From an uncultured Candidatus Udaeobacter sp. (GTDB lineage Bacteria; Verrucomicrobiota; Verrucomicrobiia; Chthoniobacterales; UBA10450), in assembly GCA_955652245.1 (NCBI GenBank), contig CATPAV010000040.1:1-14347 (forward strand): a DNA stretch of 14,347 bases. The letters are read 5' to 3'. Below the pieces are notes generated by a model that was given only the letters and a program-made list of their open reading frames with translations, was not told where the DNA came from and ran no database searches. The position numbers and the translations under genes were made by a program. Every line of letters begins with the position of its first letter. Position 1 is the first letter of the stretch. This document shows, piece by piece, positions 6,147 to 13,667 of this stretch.

Positions 6147-6893
6147 ATGCACCGCTTCTATATTTCGCCGGAAAATTGGGATCCTGACGCGCCTGCGTTG
6201 ACTGGATCGGAGGCGCACCACGCGCGCGACGTCTTGCGCATGAAACCCGCCGAAAAGCTTGTCCTCTTCAATGGACGCGGGCGCGAAATCACTGCCGAGA
6301 TTGTCGATCTTGGCGGCGACGGAATTCAATTGCGCAAATTACACGAGGCGGAAACGCCAGCGCTGCGTTGCCGCATTATTCTCGGGCAAGCGATTCCGAA
6401 GGGAAAAAACATGGACTTGATCGTGCAGAAGGCGGTCGAGATCGGCGCAGCCGAGATTGCGCCGATCATTTCCGATCGCACCGTCGTGCAGGTCGATCCT
6501 GAAAACGCCGCGCAGAAACATGCGAAATGGCAGCAGATCGCGATCGAGGCGGCCAAGCAATGCGGGCAGAATTGGCTGCCGCAGGTACACGGGTCGCGCA
6601 GGCTGGGCGATTTTTTTGCAGCCTCTGCGACATTCGATCTGCGCTTGATCGGCTCGCTTCAGCCCGACGCGCAACATTTAAAAGAAATTCTCGCAGATTA
6701 CTCCAGCGAACATCGACATCTTCCAGAAAGCGTATTAATGCTTATCGGGCCGGAAGGCGATTTCACGCCGGCGGAGCTTGCGCTTGCCCGCCGCCATGGG
6801 TGCCGCCCGATTACCTTGGGACCGATTATTCTGCGCGTGGAAACCGCCGCCATTTATTGCCTGAGCGTTCTCTCCTATGAATTGTTGATGTAG
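6147..6893 (+). CDS. rsmE: 16S rRNA (uracil-1498-N3)-methyltransferase RsmE
   Basis: This 248-residue SPOUT-class (knotted) methyltransferase is expected to methylate N3 of U1498 in 16S rRNA using S-adenosylmethionine. Features: an N-terminal PUA-like domain beginning MHRFYISPE with SEAHHARDVLRMKP (21-34); then the SPOUT domain with KGKNMDLIVQKAVEIG (85-100), SDRTVV (109-114), IEAAKQCGQN (133-142), the SAM-binding loop GPEGDFTPAE (201-210) and the knot segment LGPIILRVETAA (224-235). Length and motif order are normal for the family. ATG 6147 is the obvious start; the preceding bases are a heptanucleotide repeat rather than a Shine-Dalgarno sequence. The gene converges on the Gre factor, whose stop is 55 bases away. 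The intervening 6894-6948 shows only short 4-base-pair hairpins and no clear terminator. Confidence 0.96.
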   Translation: MHRFYISPENWDPDAPALTGSEAHHARDVLRMKPAEKLVLFNGRGREITAEIVDLGGDGIQLRKLHEAETPALRCRIILGQAIPKGKNMDLIVQKAVEIGAAEIAPIISDRTVVQVDPENAAQKHAKWQQIAIEAAKQCGQNWLPQVHGSRRLGDFFAASATFDLRLIGSLQPDAQHLKEILADYSSEHRHLPESVLMLIGPEGDFTPAELALARRHGCRPITLGPIILRVETAAIYCLSVLSYELLM

Positions 6894-6948
6894 GGGTCCT
6901 TGTGCGAAGCACTCACTTAATCTTCGGCGGCCGACCTGTTCGGCGAAA

Positions 6949-8829
6949 TCACTCGGCGATCGCCGGCTCGATGGCGGCCGCTTTGCTAGGCGTACTTGCT
7001 TGCTCGGTCTCATCCGGTGGTGCGGCTTCGATCGAGACAATTGCAAATTGAGCGGTGTTGAGGGAGACCACTTCGCCAAGCTTGTGCCCGAGCAATGCCT
7101 GGCCGATGGCGGTTTGGTACGAAATGATGTGCCGGTCGGGGTCGCCGTCCCACGCGCCCAATATTGTGTAGGTCTCCTCTTTGTTCGAATCCGAGTCGCG
7201 CAACGTGACGACCGTGCCGATGGAAACGCGCGACGTGTCCACCTTCTCAAAAGAGGTCCCCCGCGCGTTGTGCAGCATTTGTTCGAGTTCGACTTTGCGT
7301 CGCATCAGCACGCTTTGCATTTGTTTCGCTGCTTTGAACTCAAAATTTTCGCTGAGATCGCCATATGATCTGGCAATTGCGATTTCCTTGGTGTTCTCCG
7401 GAATTTTGGTTTTGACGAGCCCTTCGTATTCGGCTTTGCGTTTTTCGAGACTGCTCCACGAAACGATCAAAGGCGCGGTCTTTTCTTGTGTTTCTGCGCC
7501 CGTGATCCTGCTTTCCAGTTCTGGATAAACCTTAACGATTCGCCCCAGAAGCGAGCGTTTCGTCAGCTCGTCAAACAACGGACTGAGTTGAAGCCGCCGC
7601 ATGGTATCGCGGGCGACTCCGATATCGCCATCTGCGAACATCTCTCCAACCAATTGTCGATCCTCAACAAGCGCGCGATGCAACTTGCTGCCGCGACCAG
7701 TGACATTGTGCTGTTCGCGTTCCAGTGCCGCCAAAATCGCACCGAGTAATTCCGGGTTGATCAGCTCGCGCCAGCGCTCGCGTTCGTTACATAACCAAAC
7801 GAGCATCTCGCTCGTAGCAGAATGTTCGCGAATGCTGCGTTCAAGCATTGTTTTCACTTCAGCGTGTTGCCCCACCTCGCTAAACACGCGCGCTATTTGC
7901 GCGATCATGCGCCCGTGACTTCCCTGCATCAATTGCAAAGCGCGCTCCGTCCAGCGAGGCCCGAGCACGGTGGGCAACGCTTGCAAAACCCGTTTCTCTT
8001 TTGCCGCCGGCAATTTTGGCAAGATCGACATCAAACGCTTCTCTTCATCGAGGATTAATTTTGAAAGTGTTAAACCAATGTGCGTTGTGTGGAGTTGGGA
8101 AACGCGCTCAAGCAAATCGGCCCGCGCGATGATAAGCTCAAAAGCGAGCTCAGGATGAATTTTCTGATTGCGCGCCGCCACATTCTCGATCGGTGCGACG
8201 ATCGGCTGCAGTTGTTTTTCCGGATCTTTGAATTGTTGATGAAATTTTATGATTTGTTCGAGCGCGGCGATTTGCTCTTTCGGCTGCCGCGCCTTGTTGA
8301 AAGCAGCAACTAGCTCGTCCGTGTGCGACACACCTTCTCGGCGCAGTTGGACCGACTCTGTCTTCTTCGCAGGGACCGAAAAAGCGCCACTCGCCTTGAG
8401 CGATTTCTTCGTGGATTCCCACCAGCGTTTCCATTCCGCTTCGGTAAAAACGTCGCCGATCAACCATTCACTGATCTGTCCGACAGTCGCGTAGCCGCCA
8501 AGACTTTCGAGAATATTTCGCACCACTGCTATTGGTTCTTGCCTGGCAAATGTTTTGATCGACATCAAGTCGCTTGCCTTGCGGACCAGAAAGTGTTCGG
8601 GTGGGAGTGATGTAAGATTTTCCGCTGCGTACTGGACCTGCATGGGATGCGATTTCTTGCCTGCAAAATCGATTACGATCTGATTGAGGAGAAGGTTCCA
8701 CTCGGTCACGCGACCGAATCCCCAGCTCTTGTGCAAACAAAACGTCCCCGGCTTCAATTTTTCCAGCTGCTCGGCGCCTTTTGCACTGAGCTTTCCCGAT
8801 TCGACAAGTTTTTTCAGGTTCAGCTCCAT
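6949..8829 (-). CDS. Long Gre-type transcription elongation factor with large N-terminal extension
   Basis: The 626-residue product ends in a complete GreA/GreB-like region. Residues about 460-525 form the coiled coil with the tip motif ARSYGDLSENFEFKAAK (486-502), where Asp491 and Glu494 correspond to the acidic residues that reach into the RNA polymerase secondary channel to promote transcript cleavage. Residues about 530-603 form the FKBP-like domain with SYQTAIGQALLGHKLGEVVS. The first 450 or so residues are extra. They start with a small beta-rich segment (about 28-75, CLHKSWGFGRVTEWN and IVIDF) and continue as a mainly helical region resembling repeated alpha-helical pairs. Ordinary GreA is about 158 residues. 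A much longer GreA is known in Chlamydia, so this may be a PVC-lineage form. The start ATG 8829-8827 has no clear ribosome binding site; terC diverges 106 bases away. Confidence 0.9.
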   Translation of the reverse strand: MELNLKKLVESGKLSAKGAEQLEKLKPGTFCLHKSWGFGRVTEWNLLLNQIVIDFAGKKSHPMQVQYAAENLTSLPPEHFLVRKASDLMSIKTFARQEPIAVVRNILESLGGYATVGQISEWLIGDVFTEAEWKRWWESTKKSLKASGAFSVPAKKTESVQLRREGVSHTDELVAAFNKARQPKEQIAALEQIIKFHQQFKDPEKQLQPIVAPIENVAARNQKIHPELAFELIIARADLLERVSQLHTTHIGLTLSKLILDEEKRLMSILPKLPAAKEKRVLQALPTVLGPRWTERALQLMQGSHGRMIAQIARVFSEVGQHAEVKTMLERSIREHSATSEMLVWLCNERERWRELINPELLGAILAALEREQHNVTGRGSKLHRALVEDRQLVGEMFADGDIGVARDTMRRLQLSPLFDELTKRSLLGRIVKVYPELESRITGAETQEKTAPLIVSWSSLEKRKAEYEGLVKTKIPENTKEIAIARSYGDLSENFEFKAAKQMQSVLMRRKVELEQMLHNARGTSFEKVDTSRVSIGTVVTLRDSDSNKEETYTILGAWDGDPDRHIISYQTAIGQALLGHKLGEVVSLNTAQFAIVSIEAAPPDETEQASTPSKAAAIEPAIAE

Positions 8830-8886
8830 GCGAATCGCACAAACTACGATGAAGAATTTGCTTGGCGAGAGAAAACTCTGATTACA

Positions 8887-8928
8887 GGGCGTTTACGATT
8901 GCGGTAAAGCGCCTGCCGTGAAACGGTA
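8887..8928 (+). promoter_or_regulatory. Two hairpins in the terC leader
   Basis: GGCGTTTAC (8888-8896) can pair with GTAAAGCGCC (8904-8913), leaving one bulged G. Directly after it, TGCCGT (8914-8919) can pair with ACGGTA (8923-8928) around a GAA triloop. They end 7 bases before the terC GTG start and occupy the place of a ribosome binding site. TerC-family genes are sometimes controlled by the Mn-sensing yybP-ykoY riboswitch, but its conserved core is not visible here. The regulatory role is inference. Confidence 0.3.
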
Positions 8929-8935
8929 GCGCGCC

Positions 8936-9871
8936 GTGACAACCAGCATTTGGTTTTGGATCGCTTTTCACATCGGCGTCTTCATCGCGCTGATTGTCGA
9001 TCTTGTCAGCTTCAAACACCGCGGCCGCGAATTGAGCATGCGTGCGGCCGCCCAGCGGAGCGTATTGTGGGTGCTGGTATCGCTTGGATTTAATGGGCTC
9101 GTCTGGTACATTAAAGGAGCGCAAGCCGGCCTCGATTTTCTTACTGCTTACCTCGTCGAATATTCGCTTAGCGTCGATAACATCTTCGTTTTCGTATTGA
9201 TTTTTGCTTATTTTCGCGTGCCGCCGCTGGCACAACATCGCGCGCTGGTGTGGGGAATCATCGGTGCACTGGTCATGCGCGGAGTCGTGATCTTGTGTGG
9301 TATCGCCCTGGTGCACCGGTTTCATTTTATTCTCTACGTGTTCGGCGTTTTCCTGTTGATCACCGCATTGCGAATGCTTTTCGGTAAACATATCCCGCGT
9401 GATTTCGGGGAGGGTTGGGTGATGCGAGTGTGTCGCCGTCTGTTTCGGATTACTCCCGAATTTTATGGCGAGCACTTCAAAGCGCGCGTGGATGGCCGTT
9501 GGATGCTTACGCCGCTGGCCCTGGCATTGATCGTCATCGACATCATGGATCTGATCTTCGCGGTCGATTCAATTCCAGCAGTGTTCGCCATTACGCAGGA
9601 CGCATTCATTGTTTATACGTCGAACATCTGCGCGATCATCGGTTTGCGATCGCTCTATTTTTTGCTGGCGCACTTGATGGAACGTTTCGTTTACCTCAGC
9701 ACCGGACTTGCCTTTGTGCTCGGCTTTATCGGGATCAAAATGATTGTGGCGAAATATTACGTAATTTCTAACTGGATTTCGCTGGCGGTTGTCGTGTTTG
9801 TCCTCGCAGTGACAAGCATGATTTCGATGATCGCAACACGAAGCCGTGCCGCGGCCGAAAATCGAAAATAA
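8936..9871 (+). CDS. TerC/Alx-family integral membrane protein
   Basis: The 311-residue product is very hydrophobic, with about eight to nine membrane segments, and matches the TerC family (named for tellurite resistance; Alx-type members are implicated in manganese export). Diagnostic segments are EYSLSVDNIFVFVLIF (75-90), whose Asp81-Asn82 pair is conserved, IDIMDLIFAVDSIPAVFAIT (201-220) with Asp202, Asp205 and Asp211, and NICAIIGLRSLYFLL (230-244). A cytoplasmic loop of about 35 residues (150-190, with HIPRDFGEGW and EFYGEHF) separates the halves. The inferred role is metal-ion (probably Mn) efflux or homeostasis at the inner membrane. The start is GTG 8936, which immediately precedes the first helix; no better start exists downstream. 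Two small hairpins lie just upstream. The gene diverges from the long Gre factor. Whether tellurite is relevant cannot be judged. Confidence 0.93.
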   Translation: MTTSIWFWIAFHIGVFIALIVDLVSFKHRGRELSMRAAAQRSVLWVLVSLGFNGLVWYIKGAQAGLDFLTAYLVEYSLSVDNIFVFVLIFAYFRVPPLAQHRALVWGIIGALVMRGVVILCGIALVHRFHFILYVFGVFLLITALRMLFGKHIPRDFGEGWVMRVCRRLFRITPEFYGEHFKARVDGRWMLTPLALALIVIDIMDLIFAVDSIPAVFAITQDAFIVYTSNICAIIGLRSLYFLLAHLMERFVYLSTGLAFVLGFIGIKMIVAKYYVISNWISLAVVVFVLAVTSMISMIATRSRAAAENRK

Positions 9872-9918
9872 AGTGTTGCTTTCATCGTTCAAAATCTGGT
9901 AGTTAATCGGAAAGCCTT

Positions 9919-10323
9919 ATGAAAAACCCGATTGTCATCGCGCTAACCCTCGGACTTGCCGGAAGCTTATTCGGGGACATCCAGGATCCGCCTGCGAACG
10001 ATTATGGGCCAACGCGCAAACTCGGTCGTGGCCTCTCGAATTTTTTCGTGGCTCCGGCTGAAATTTCGGTGACGGTTACGAAGATCAACACGGATGAAGG
10101 TAACGCGGCGTCGTTCGGTTATGGCGTTGTTCGTGGAGTGGGACGATCAGCGACCCGACACGTGGCCGGGCTTATCGAAATTCTGCTCTGGCCATTCCCA
10201 GCATGGCGCGAAAGTTATTATCCATTGCTTCCTAGTGATATTCCATACATTCACGCTGGCTACTCGGAATTTCCGCCTGAGCTCGGCAACGAATCGAAAT
10301 ATCCCTACGTGCGTGATTATTAG
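9919..10323 (+). CDS. Small exported protein, TIGR04073-like (exosortase-associated)
   Basis: The product is 134 residues with an N-terminal signal peptide (MKNPIVIALTLGLAGSLFGD, cleavage near residue 18-19). The mature part contains RKLGRGLSNFFVAPAEI, a glycine-rich stretch FGYGVVRGVGRSATRHVAGLIEI, then WPFPAW and a proline/tyrosine-rich tail (PLLPSDIPYIHAGYSEFP). The order KLGRGLSN ... GxxRGxGR ... FPFP ... PLL matches my memory of the exosortase system-associated family TIGR04073, found in Verrucomicrobia and other bacteria with exosortase/PEP-CTERM sorting. Its biochemical function is not known, and no exosortase or PEP-CTERM protein is in this window. ATG 9919 is supported by GGAAAG at 9909-9914. 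It lies 47 bases after terC; a weak TTGCTT (9876) and TAGTTA (9900) pair with 18-base spacing might be its own promoter. Confidence 0.65.
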   Translation: MKNPIVIALTLGLAGSLFGDIQDPPANDYGPTRKLGRGLSNFFVAPAEISVTVTKINTDEGNAASFGYGVVRGVGRSATRHVAGLIEILLWPFPAWRESYYPLLPSDIPYIHAGYSEFPPELGNESKYPYVRDY

Positions 10324-10327
10324 GAAA

Positions 10328-10347
10328 GATAGGCGTGCTTGCCTATC
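10328..10347 (+). terminator. Hairpin after the TIGR04073-like gene
   Basis: GATAGGC (10328-10334) pairs exactly with GCCTATC (10341-10347) around a 6-base loop, 4 bases after the stop codon of the small exported protein. No T-run follows, so it is at best a weak intrinsic terminator or an mRNA 3'-end stabiliser. Confidence 0.35.
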
Positions 10348-10398
10348 ATGACAGAGCGGCGTCGGGCCTGTCGCGATGACGCAAACCTGGAAGGCGAT

Positions 10399-10447
10399 TC
10401 GTCTTCTGGTGTTGACGTCGCTCAAGGCCGACGTAGAGATAAGACGA
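10399..10447. other. Nested inverted repeats upstream of the hybrid kinase
   Basis: TCGTCTT (10399-10405) pairs exactly with AAGACGA (10441-10447), and inside it ACGTCG (10415-10420) pairs exactly with CGACGT (10429-10434) around an 8-base loop. The structure ends 20 bases before the kinase ATG. It may be an operator or leader structure, or chance; the remainder of the 144-base gap (10324-10467) shows nothing else convincing. Confidence 0.3.
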
Positions 10448-10467
10448 TTCGCTGAGGCGGTCAGGCG

Positions 10468-12501
10468 ATGCAATCGCGAGCTTTTTCTGGGCTGCCAGTC
10501 ATTGGCCTTTTAACGCTTGTCTACTTCATCGCCGGCAAGTTTGGATTGATGCTGGCATCTTTGCACGCGAGTGCATCGCCGGTGTGGCCGCCAGCGGGAA
10601 TTGCGCTCGCGGCATTGCTCGTGCTCGGTTGCCGAGTCTGGCCTGCAATTTTTGTCGGTGCATTTCTGGTGAACGTTACCACGGCGGGCAATGTCGCCAC
10701 ATCGCTCGCCATCGCGAGCGGCAACACGCTCGAAGCTGTGTGCGGTGCCTGGCTGGTGAGTCGGTTCGCGGGCGGCACGACCGTCTTCGATCGTCCGCAA
10801 GGTGTTTTTAAGTTCGCGCTCGCAGCAGTGGTTAGCACAATTATCAGTCCAGCTTTTGGTGTGACCAGTCTTGCACTTGCTGGTTTCGCGGATTGGGCGA
10901 GTTATGGCGCGATCTGGCTGACGTGGTGGCTGGGCGACACCACGGGCGATCTTCTGATCGCGCCATTGATTATTCTCTGGAGCATCGCATTAAAGCGGCG
11001 CTGGAACAGGAGGGAAGCGGTTGAAGTGGGCATCCTCCTGCTGCTGTTGTTCGTCCTCAGCGAAGCGGTCTTTGGCGGATGGTTTACAATTTCGGCCAGG
11101 AATTATCCAATCGCATTCATCTGCGGACCGATTGTGATTTGGACGGCCTTCCGCTTCACGCAGCGCGAAACCGCTACGGGCATCTTCATTCTCTCAGCGA
11201 TCGCGATTTGGGGCACACTGCACGGTTTCGGGCCATTCGTCGGGGAAACGGAAAACCAGTCGCTTCTTGCTCTGCAGTCCTGGACGGCTGTGCTCACCAT
11301 TACTGCGATGGCGCTTTCCGCCGGCATGGCGGAACGCAGGCGGGCTGAGGAGGCGCTGCAGCAACAAAAGGCGATCGTCGAAGCGGCCAACCGGACCAAA
11401 GATCATTTTCTGGCCATGCTTTCACACGAATTGCGCACACCGCTCACTCCGGTGATTTCCGTGTTGGAAACGCTCGAGACGGAACCAGCACAAACTGAAG
11501 AGGTCAAAAGCGCGTTGGCGATGATCCGCCGCAATGTGGAACTTGAAACCCAGCTGATTGATGATCTGCTCGACTTCACACGAATTGCCAAAGACAAATT
11601 GCAGTTGAGATTCGCTCCGGTCGATGCGCATCTCGCGATCTCAAACGTGGTCGAAATCTGCCGCGCCGAAGCCGATTCAAGGAGACTTCGGGTGCATCTC
11701 AACTTGCGCGCGAACACGCACTACGTGGCCGCGGACGCGGCGAAGTTCCAACAAATCGTCTGGAATCTCCTAAAAAACGCGATCAAATTCACGCCCGAAA
11801 ACGGAGAGATTGCCGTCTCGTCTTCAAACCCCTCGCCGGAAGTTCTGACAATCAGCGTGCGCGATACTGGTATCGGTATGGAGCCCGAAGTGATGCAACG
11901 GATTTTCGATCCATTCGAGCAGGGTAACCGCTCCTTTGAGCGCCGCTTCGGGGGCCTTGGTCTGGGGTTGGCCATTTCAAAATCGCTCGCCCAGGCGCAT
12001 GGTGGCACCCTCAACGCTCAAAGCGACGGCCGTGATCGCGGATCAACATTCCTGTTGTCGATGCAAACGACCTCACCGGCTGAAGGATTGGGCAGCCCGG
12101 CCAAAGCAAGCGACGAGACTTCACACCAGGGTTTGAGAATTCTGCTCGTCGATGACCATCAAGACACATGCGCTGCTCTGGAAAAACTGCTTGTCCGCCG
12201 CGGACATCTTGTGGCAGCCACCCACAATGTGCGCTCTGCGATGGAAGCCGCGGTGCGCAATCGTTTCGATCTTCTGATCAGCGATATTGCGCTGCCAGAC
12301 GGAAGCGGCATGGAACTAATGATTCAGTTGCACGCCATTTCCAGAATCCCGGGAATTGCAATCAGTGGTTTCGGCAACAACGGCGACATCGAGAAAAGTC
12401 TGCAGGCAGGGTTTTCCGAGCACTTGATTAAACCGGTGAAGCTCGAAAAACTGGAAGCAGCGATGGAACGCGCAATCGGAGTGAAGTCCGTTTCGAATTA
12501 A
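10468..12501 (+). CDS. MASE1 hybrid sensor histidine kinase with C-terminal receiver
   Basis: The 677-residue product begins with a MASE1-type membrane sensor (about 8-290, eight or so helices, with the characteristic SPVWPPAGIALAALLVLG at 37-54 and WWLGDTTGDLLIAPL at 153-167). Then follow a short linker helix (288-312), a HisKA dimerisation domain with the phosphoacceptor His320 in SHELRTPLTPV, and an HATPase domain with N-box WNLLKNAIKF (432-441), DTGIGM (466-471), FEQ and GGLGLGLAIS (495-504). The C-terminal receiver (557-670) has acidic Asp562-Asp563, phosphoacceptor Asp606 in LISDIALPDGSG, Ser633 in the switch position and Lys655 in IKPVK. No DNA-binding or output domain follows, so phosphate is probably relayed to another protein. 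The start ATG 10468 has GAGG at 10454-10457 and an in-frame TGA five codons upstream. The signal is unknown. The methyltransferase begins 6 bases after its stop. Confidence 0.95.
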   Translation: MQSRAFSGLPVIGLLTLVYFIAGKFGLMLASLHASASPVWPPAGIALAALLVLGCRVWPAIFVGAFLVNVTTAGNVATSLAIASGNTLEAVCGAWLVSRFAGGTTVFDRPQGVFKFALAAVVSTIISPAFGVTSLALAGFADWASYGAIWLTWWLGDTTGDLLIAPLIILWSIALKRRWNRREAVEVGILLLLLFVLSEAVFGGWFTISARNYPIAFICGPIVIWTAFRFTQRETATGIFILSAIAIWGTLHGFGPFVGETENQSLLALQSWTAVLTITAMALSAGMAERRRAEEALQQQKAIVEAANRTKDHFLAMLSHELRTPLTPVISVLETLETEPAQTEEVKSALAMIRRNVELETQLIDDLLDFTRIAKDKLQLRFAPVDAHLAISNVVEICRAEADSRRLRVHLNLRANTHYVAADAAKFQQIVWNLLKNAIKFTPENGEIAVSSSNPSPEVLTISVRDTGIGMEPEVMQRIFDPFEQGNRSFERRFGGLGLGLAISKSLAQAHGGTLNAQSDGRDRGSTFLLSMQTTSPAEGLGSPAKASDETSHQGLRILLVDDHQDTCAALEKLLVRRGHLVAATHNVRSAMEAAVRNRFDLLISDIALPDGSGMELMIQLHAISRIPGIAISGFGNNGDIEKSLQAGFSEHLIKPVKLEKLEAAMERAIGVKSVSN

Positions 12502-12506
12502 GCGGC

Positions 12507-13613
12507 GTGGGCGATTTGCCGCGCGAGCATCCTTCTTTGCGCATTGTCGATCTTAAGATCCAAGACGTCGCGTTCGGCGGAAAAGGCGTCGGACGTGAAA
12601 GTGGCAAGGCAGTTTTTGTTCCGTACACCATCGACGGTGAGCTTGTCTCGGCGAGCATCGTGCGCGAGAAAAAACAATTCGCCGAGGGTGAACTTGTCGA
12701 TGTGCGCGAGTGTTCGCCCGATCGGGTCCAGCCGCCATGTCCGTACTTTGGCCGTTGCGGCGGATGCGCTTATCAACACATCAGCTACGAGCATCAGCTT
12801 GCGATCAAATGGCGCCAAACGCGCGATGTTCTTCAGCGAATCGGAAAACTCAACGATGTCCCGATGCGACCGATCATTCCGTCTCCTGAACAATATGGAT
12901 ACCGCAATCGCATCACCGTCCATGCGCGGCAGGGCGTGGTCGGATTTTTCAGGCGTGACTCGAATCGCCTGATCGATATCGAGCATTGTCCGATTTCGCG
13001 TCACGAGGTCAATCGCGCGCTGGCGGACTTGCGGGTGCAAAACGTGCGCGATGGCCATTACACATTGCGCGCTTCATCTGGGCCTCGGGTCTTTTCCCAA
13101 ACGAACGACGCCGTGGCATATGCATTGCACGATTTAATCAATCAACTGATTCCGGTGAACCAGGAATTGTTGATCGATACTTATTGCGGCGCAGGCTTTT
13201 TCGCAAAACGCTTGCTGGACAAATTTGAGCGAGTAATTGGAATTGATTGGGACAAATTCGCGATTAAAGCGGCGAAAGAGAACGCCACTTTGAAAGAAAC
13301 TTACATTGCGGGCGATGTTGATCTTGAGCTTGAGCGAATGGGGTCAATCGCCTCTACCTTTCAGCGCGAAAAGACCACGCTGATTATCGATCCGCCAGCT
13401 ACTGGCCTTGCGGCGAGGACCCGCGAAGCGATTGTCGATCTTGCGCCGACCACGCTCATTTACGTCTCCTGCAATCCAGCGACGCTGGCGCGCGATCTCT
13501 CCGATCTGCAGCAGAAATTCAGGATCGAATCGGTCACACCGCTCGATATGTTTCCGCAAACCCCTGAGATCGAAGTCGCGGTGCACCTGCAAGCGACATC
13601 ATTCGCGAATTGA
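12507..13613 (+). CDS. rlmD: RNA m5U methyltransferase, TrmA/RlmD family
   Basis: The 368-residue product has an N-terminal TRAM-like RNA-binding region (about 10-68), a 4Fe-4S cluster motif and a C-terminal Rossmann methyltransferase domain. Cysteines 78, 84 and 87 (CPYFGRCGGC) plus Cys161 (EHCPIS) correspond to the cluster ligands of E. coli RlmD. SAM-binding motif IDTYCGAGFF is at 223-232, IDPPATG at 294-300, the catalytic cysteine is Cys322 in SCNPATLARDL, and the general base is Glu355 in MFPQTPEIE. In E. coli RlmD the last motif has His two residues before the Glu; here it is Glu. The protein likely methylates C5 of a uracil in 23S rRNA, but position 1939 versus another site, or tRNA, cannot be settled from sequence, so the symbol is a best guess. 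The start is GTG 12507, six bases after the kinase stop. At 368 residues it is shorter than the roughly 430 of E. coli RlmD. Confidence 0.88.
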   Translation: MGDLPREHPSLRIVDLKIQDVAFGGKGVGRESGKAVFVPYTIDGELVSASIVREKKQFAEGELVDVRECSPDRVQPPCPYFGRCGGCAYQHISYEHQLAIKWRQTRDVLQRIGKLNDVPMRPIIPSPEQYGYRNRITVHARQGVVGFFRRDSNRLIDIEHCPISRHEVNRALADLRVQNVRDGHYTLRASSGPRVFSQTNDAVAYALHDLINQLIPVNQELLIDTYCGAGFFAKRLLDKFERVIGIDWDKFAIKAAKENATLKETYIAGDVDLELERMGSIASTFQREKTTLIIDPPATGLAARTREAIVDLAPTTLIYVSCNPATLARDLSDLQQKFRIESVTPLDMFPQTPEIEVAVHLQATSFAN

Positions 13614-13667
13614 GAGAAAGAGCTTGCCAGCGAACAAACGCGCAATGAAGAGTCAACGCCAAGCGAG

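Noticed and set aside
6894..6948. Bidirectional terminator between rsmE and the Gre gene
   Set aside because: Only 4-base-pair stems (GTGC-GAA-GCAC at 6902-6912 and TCGG-CGG-CCGA nearby) and no T-run; too weak to call.
6954..6965. HIP1-like palindrome CGGCGATCGCCG
   Set aside because: It is a single occurrence within the Gre coding end, expected in GC-rich coding DNA; no iteration in the window.
8830..8935. yybP-ykoY manganese riboswitch before terC
   Set aside because: The space is only 106 bases and the conserved core of that riboswitch was not found.
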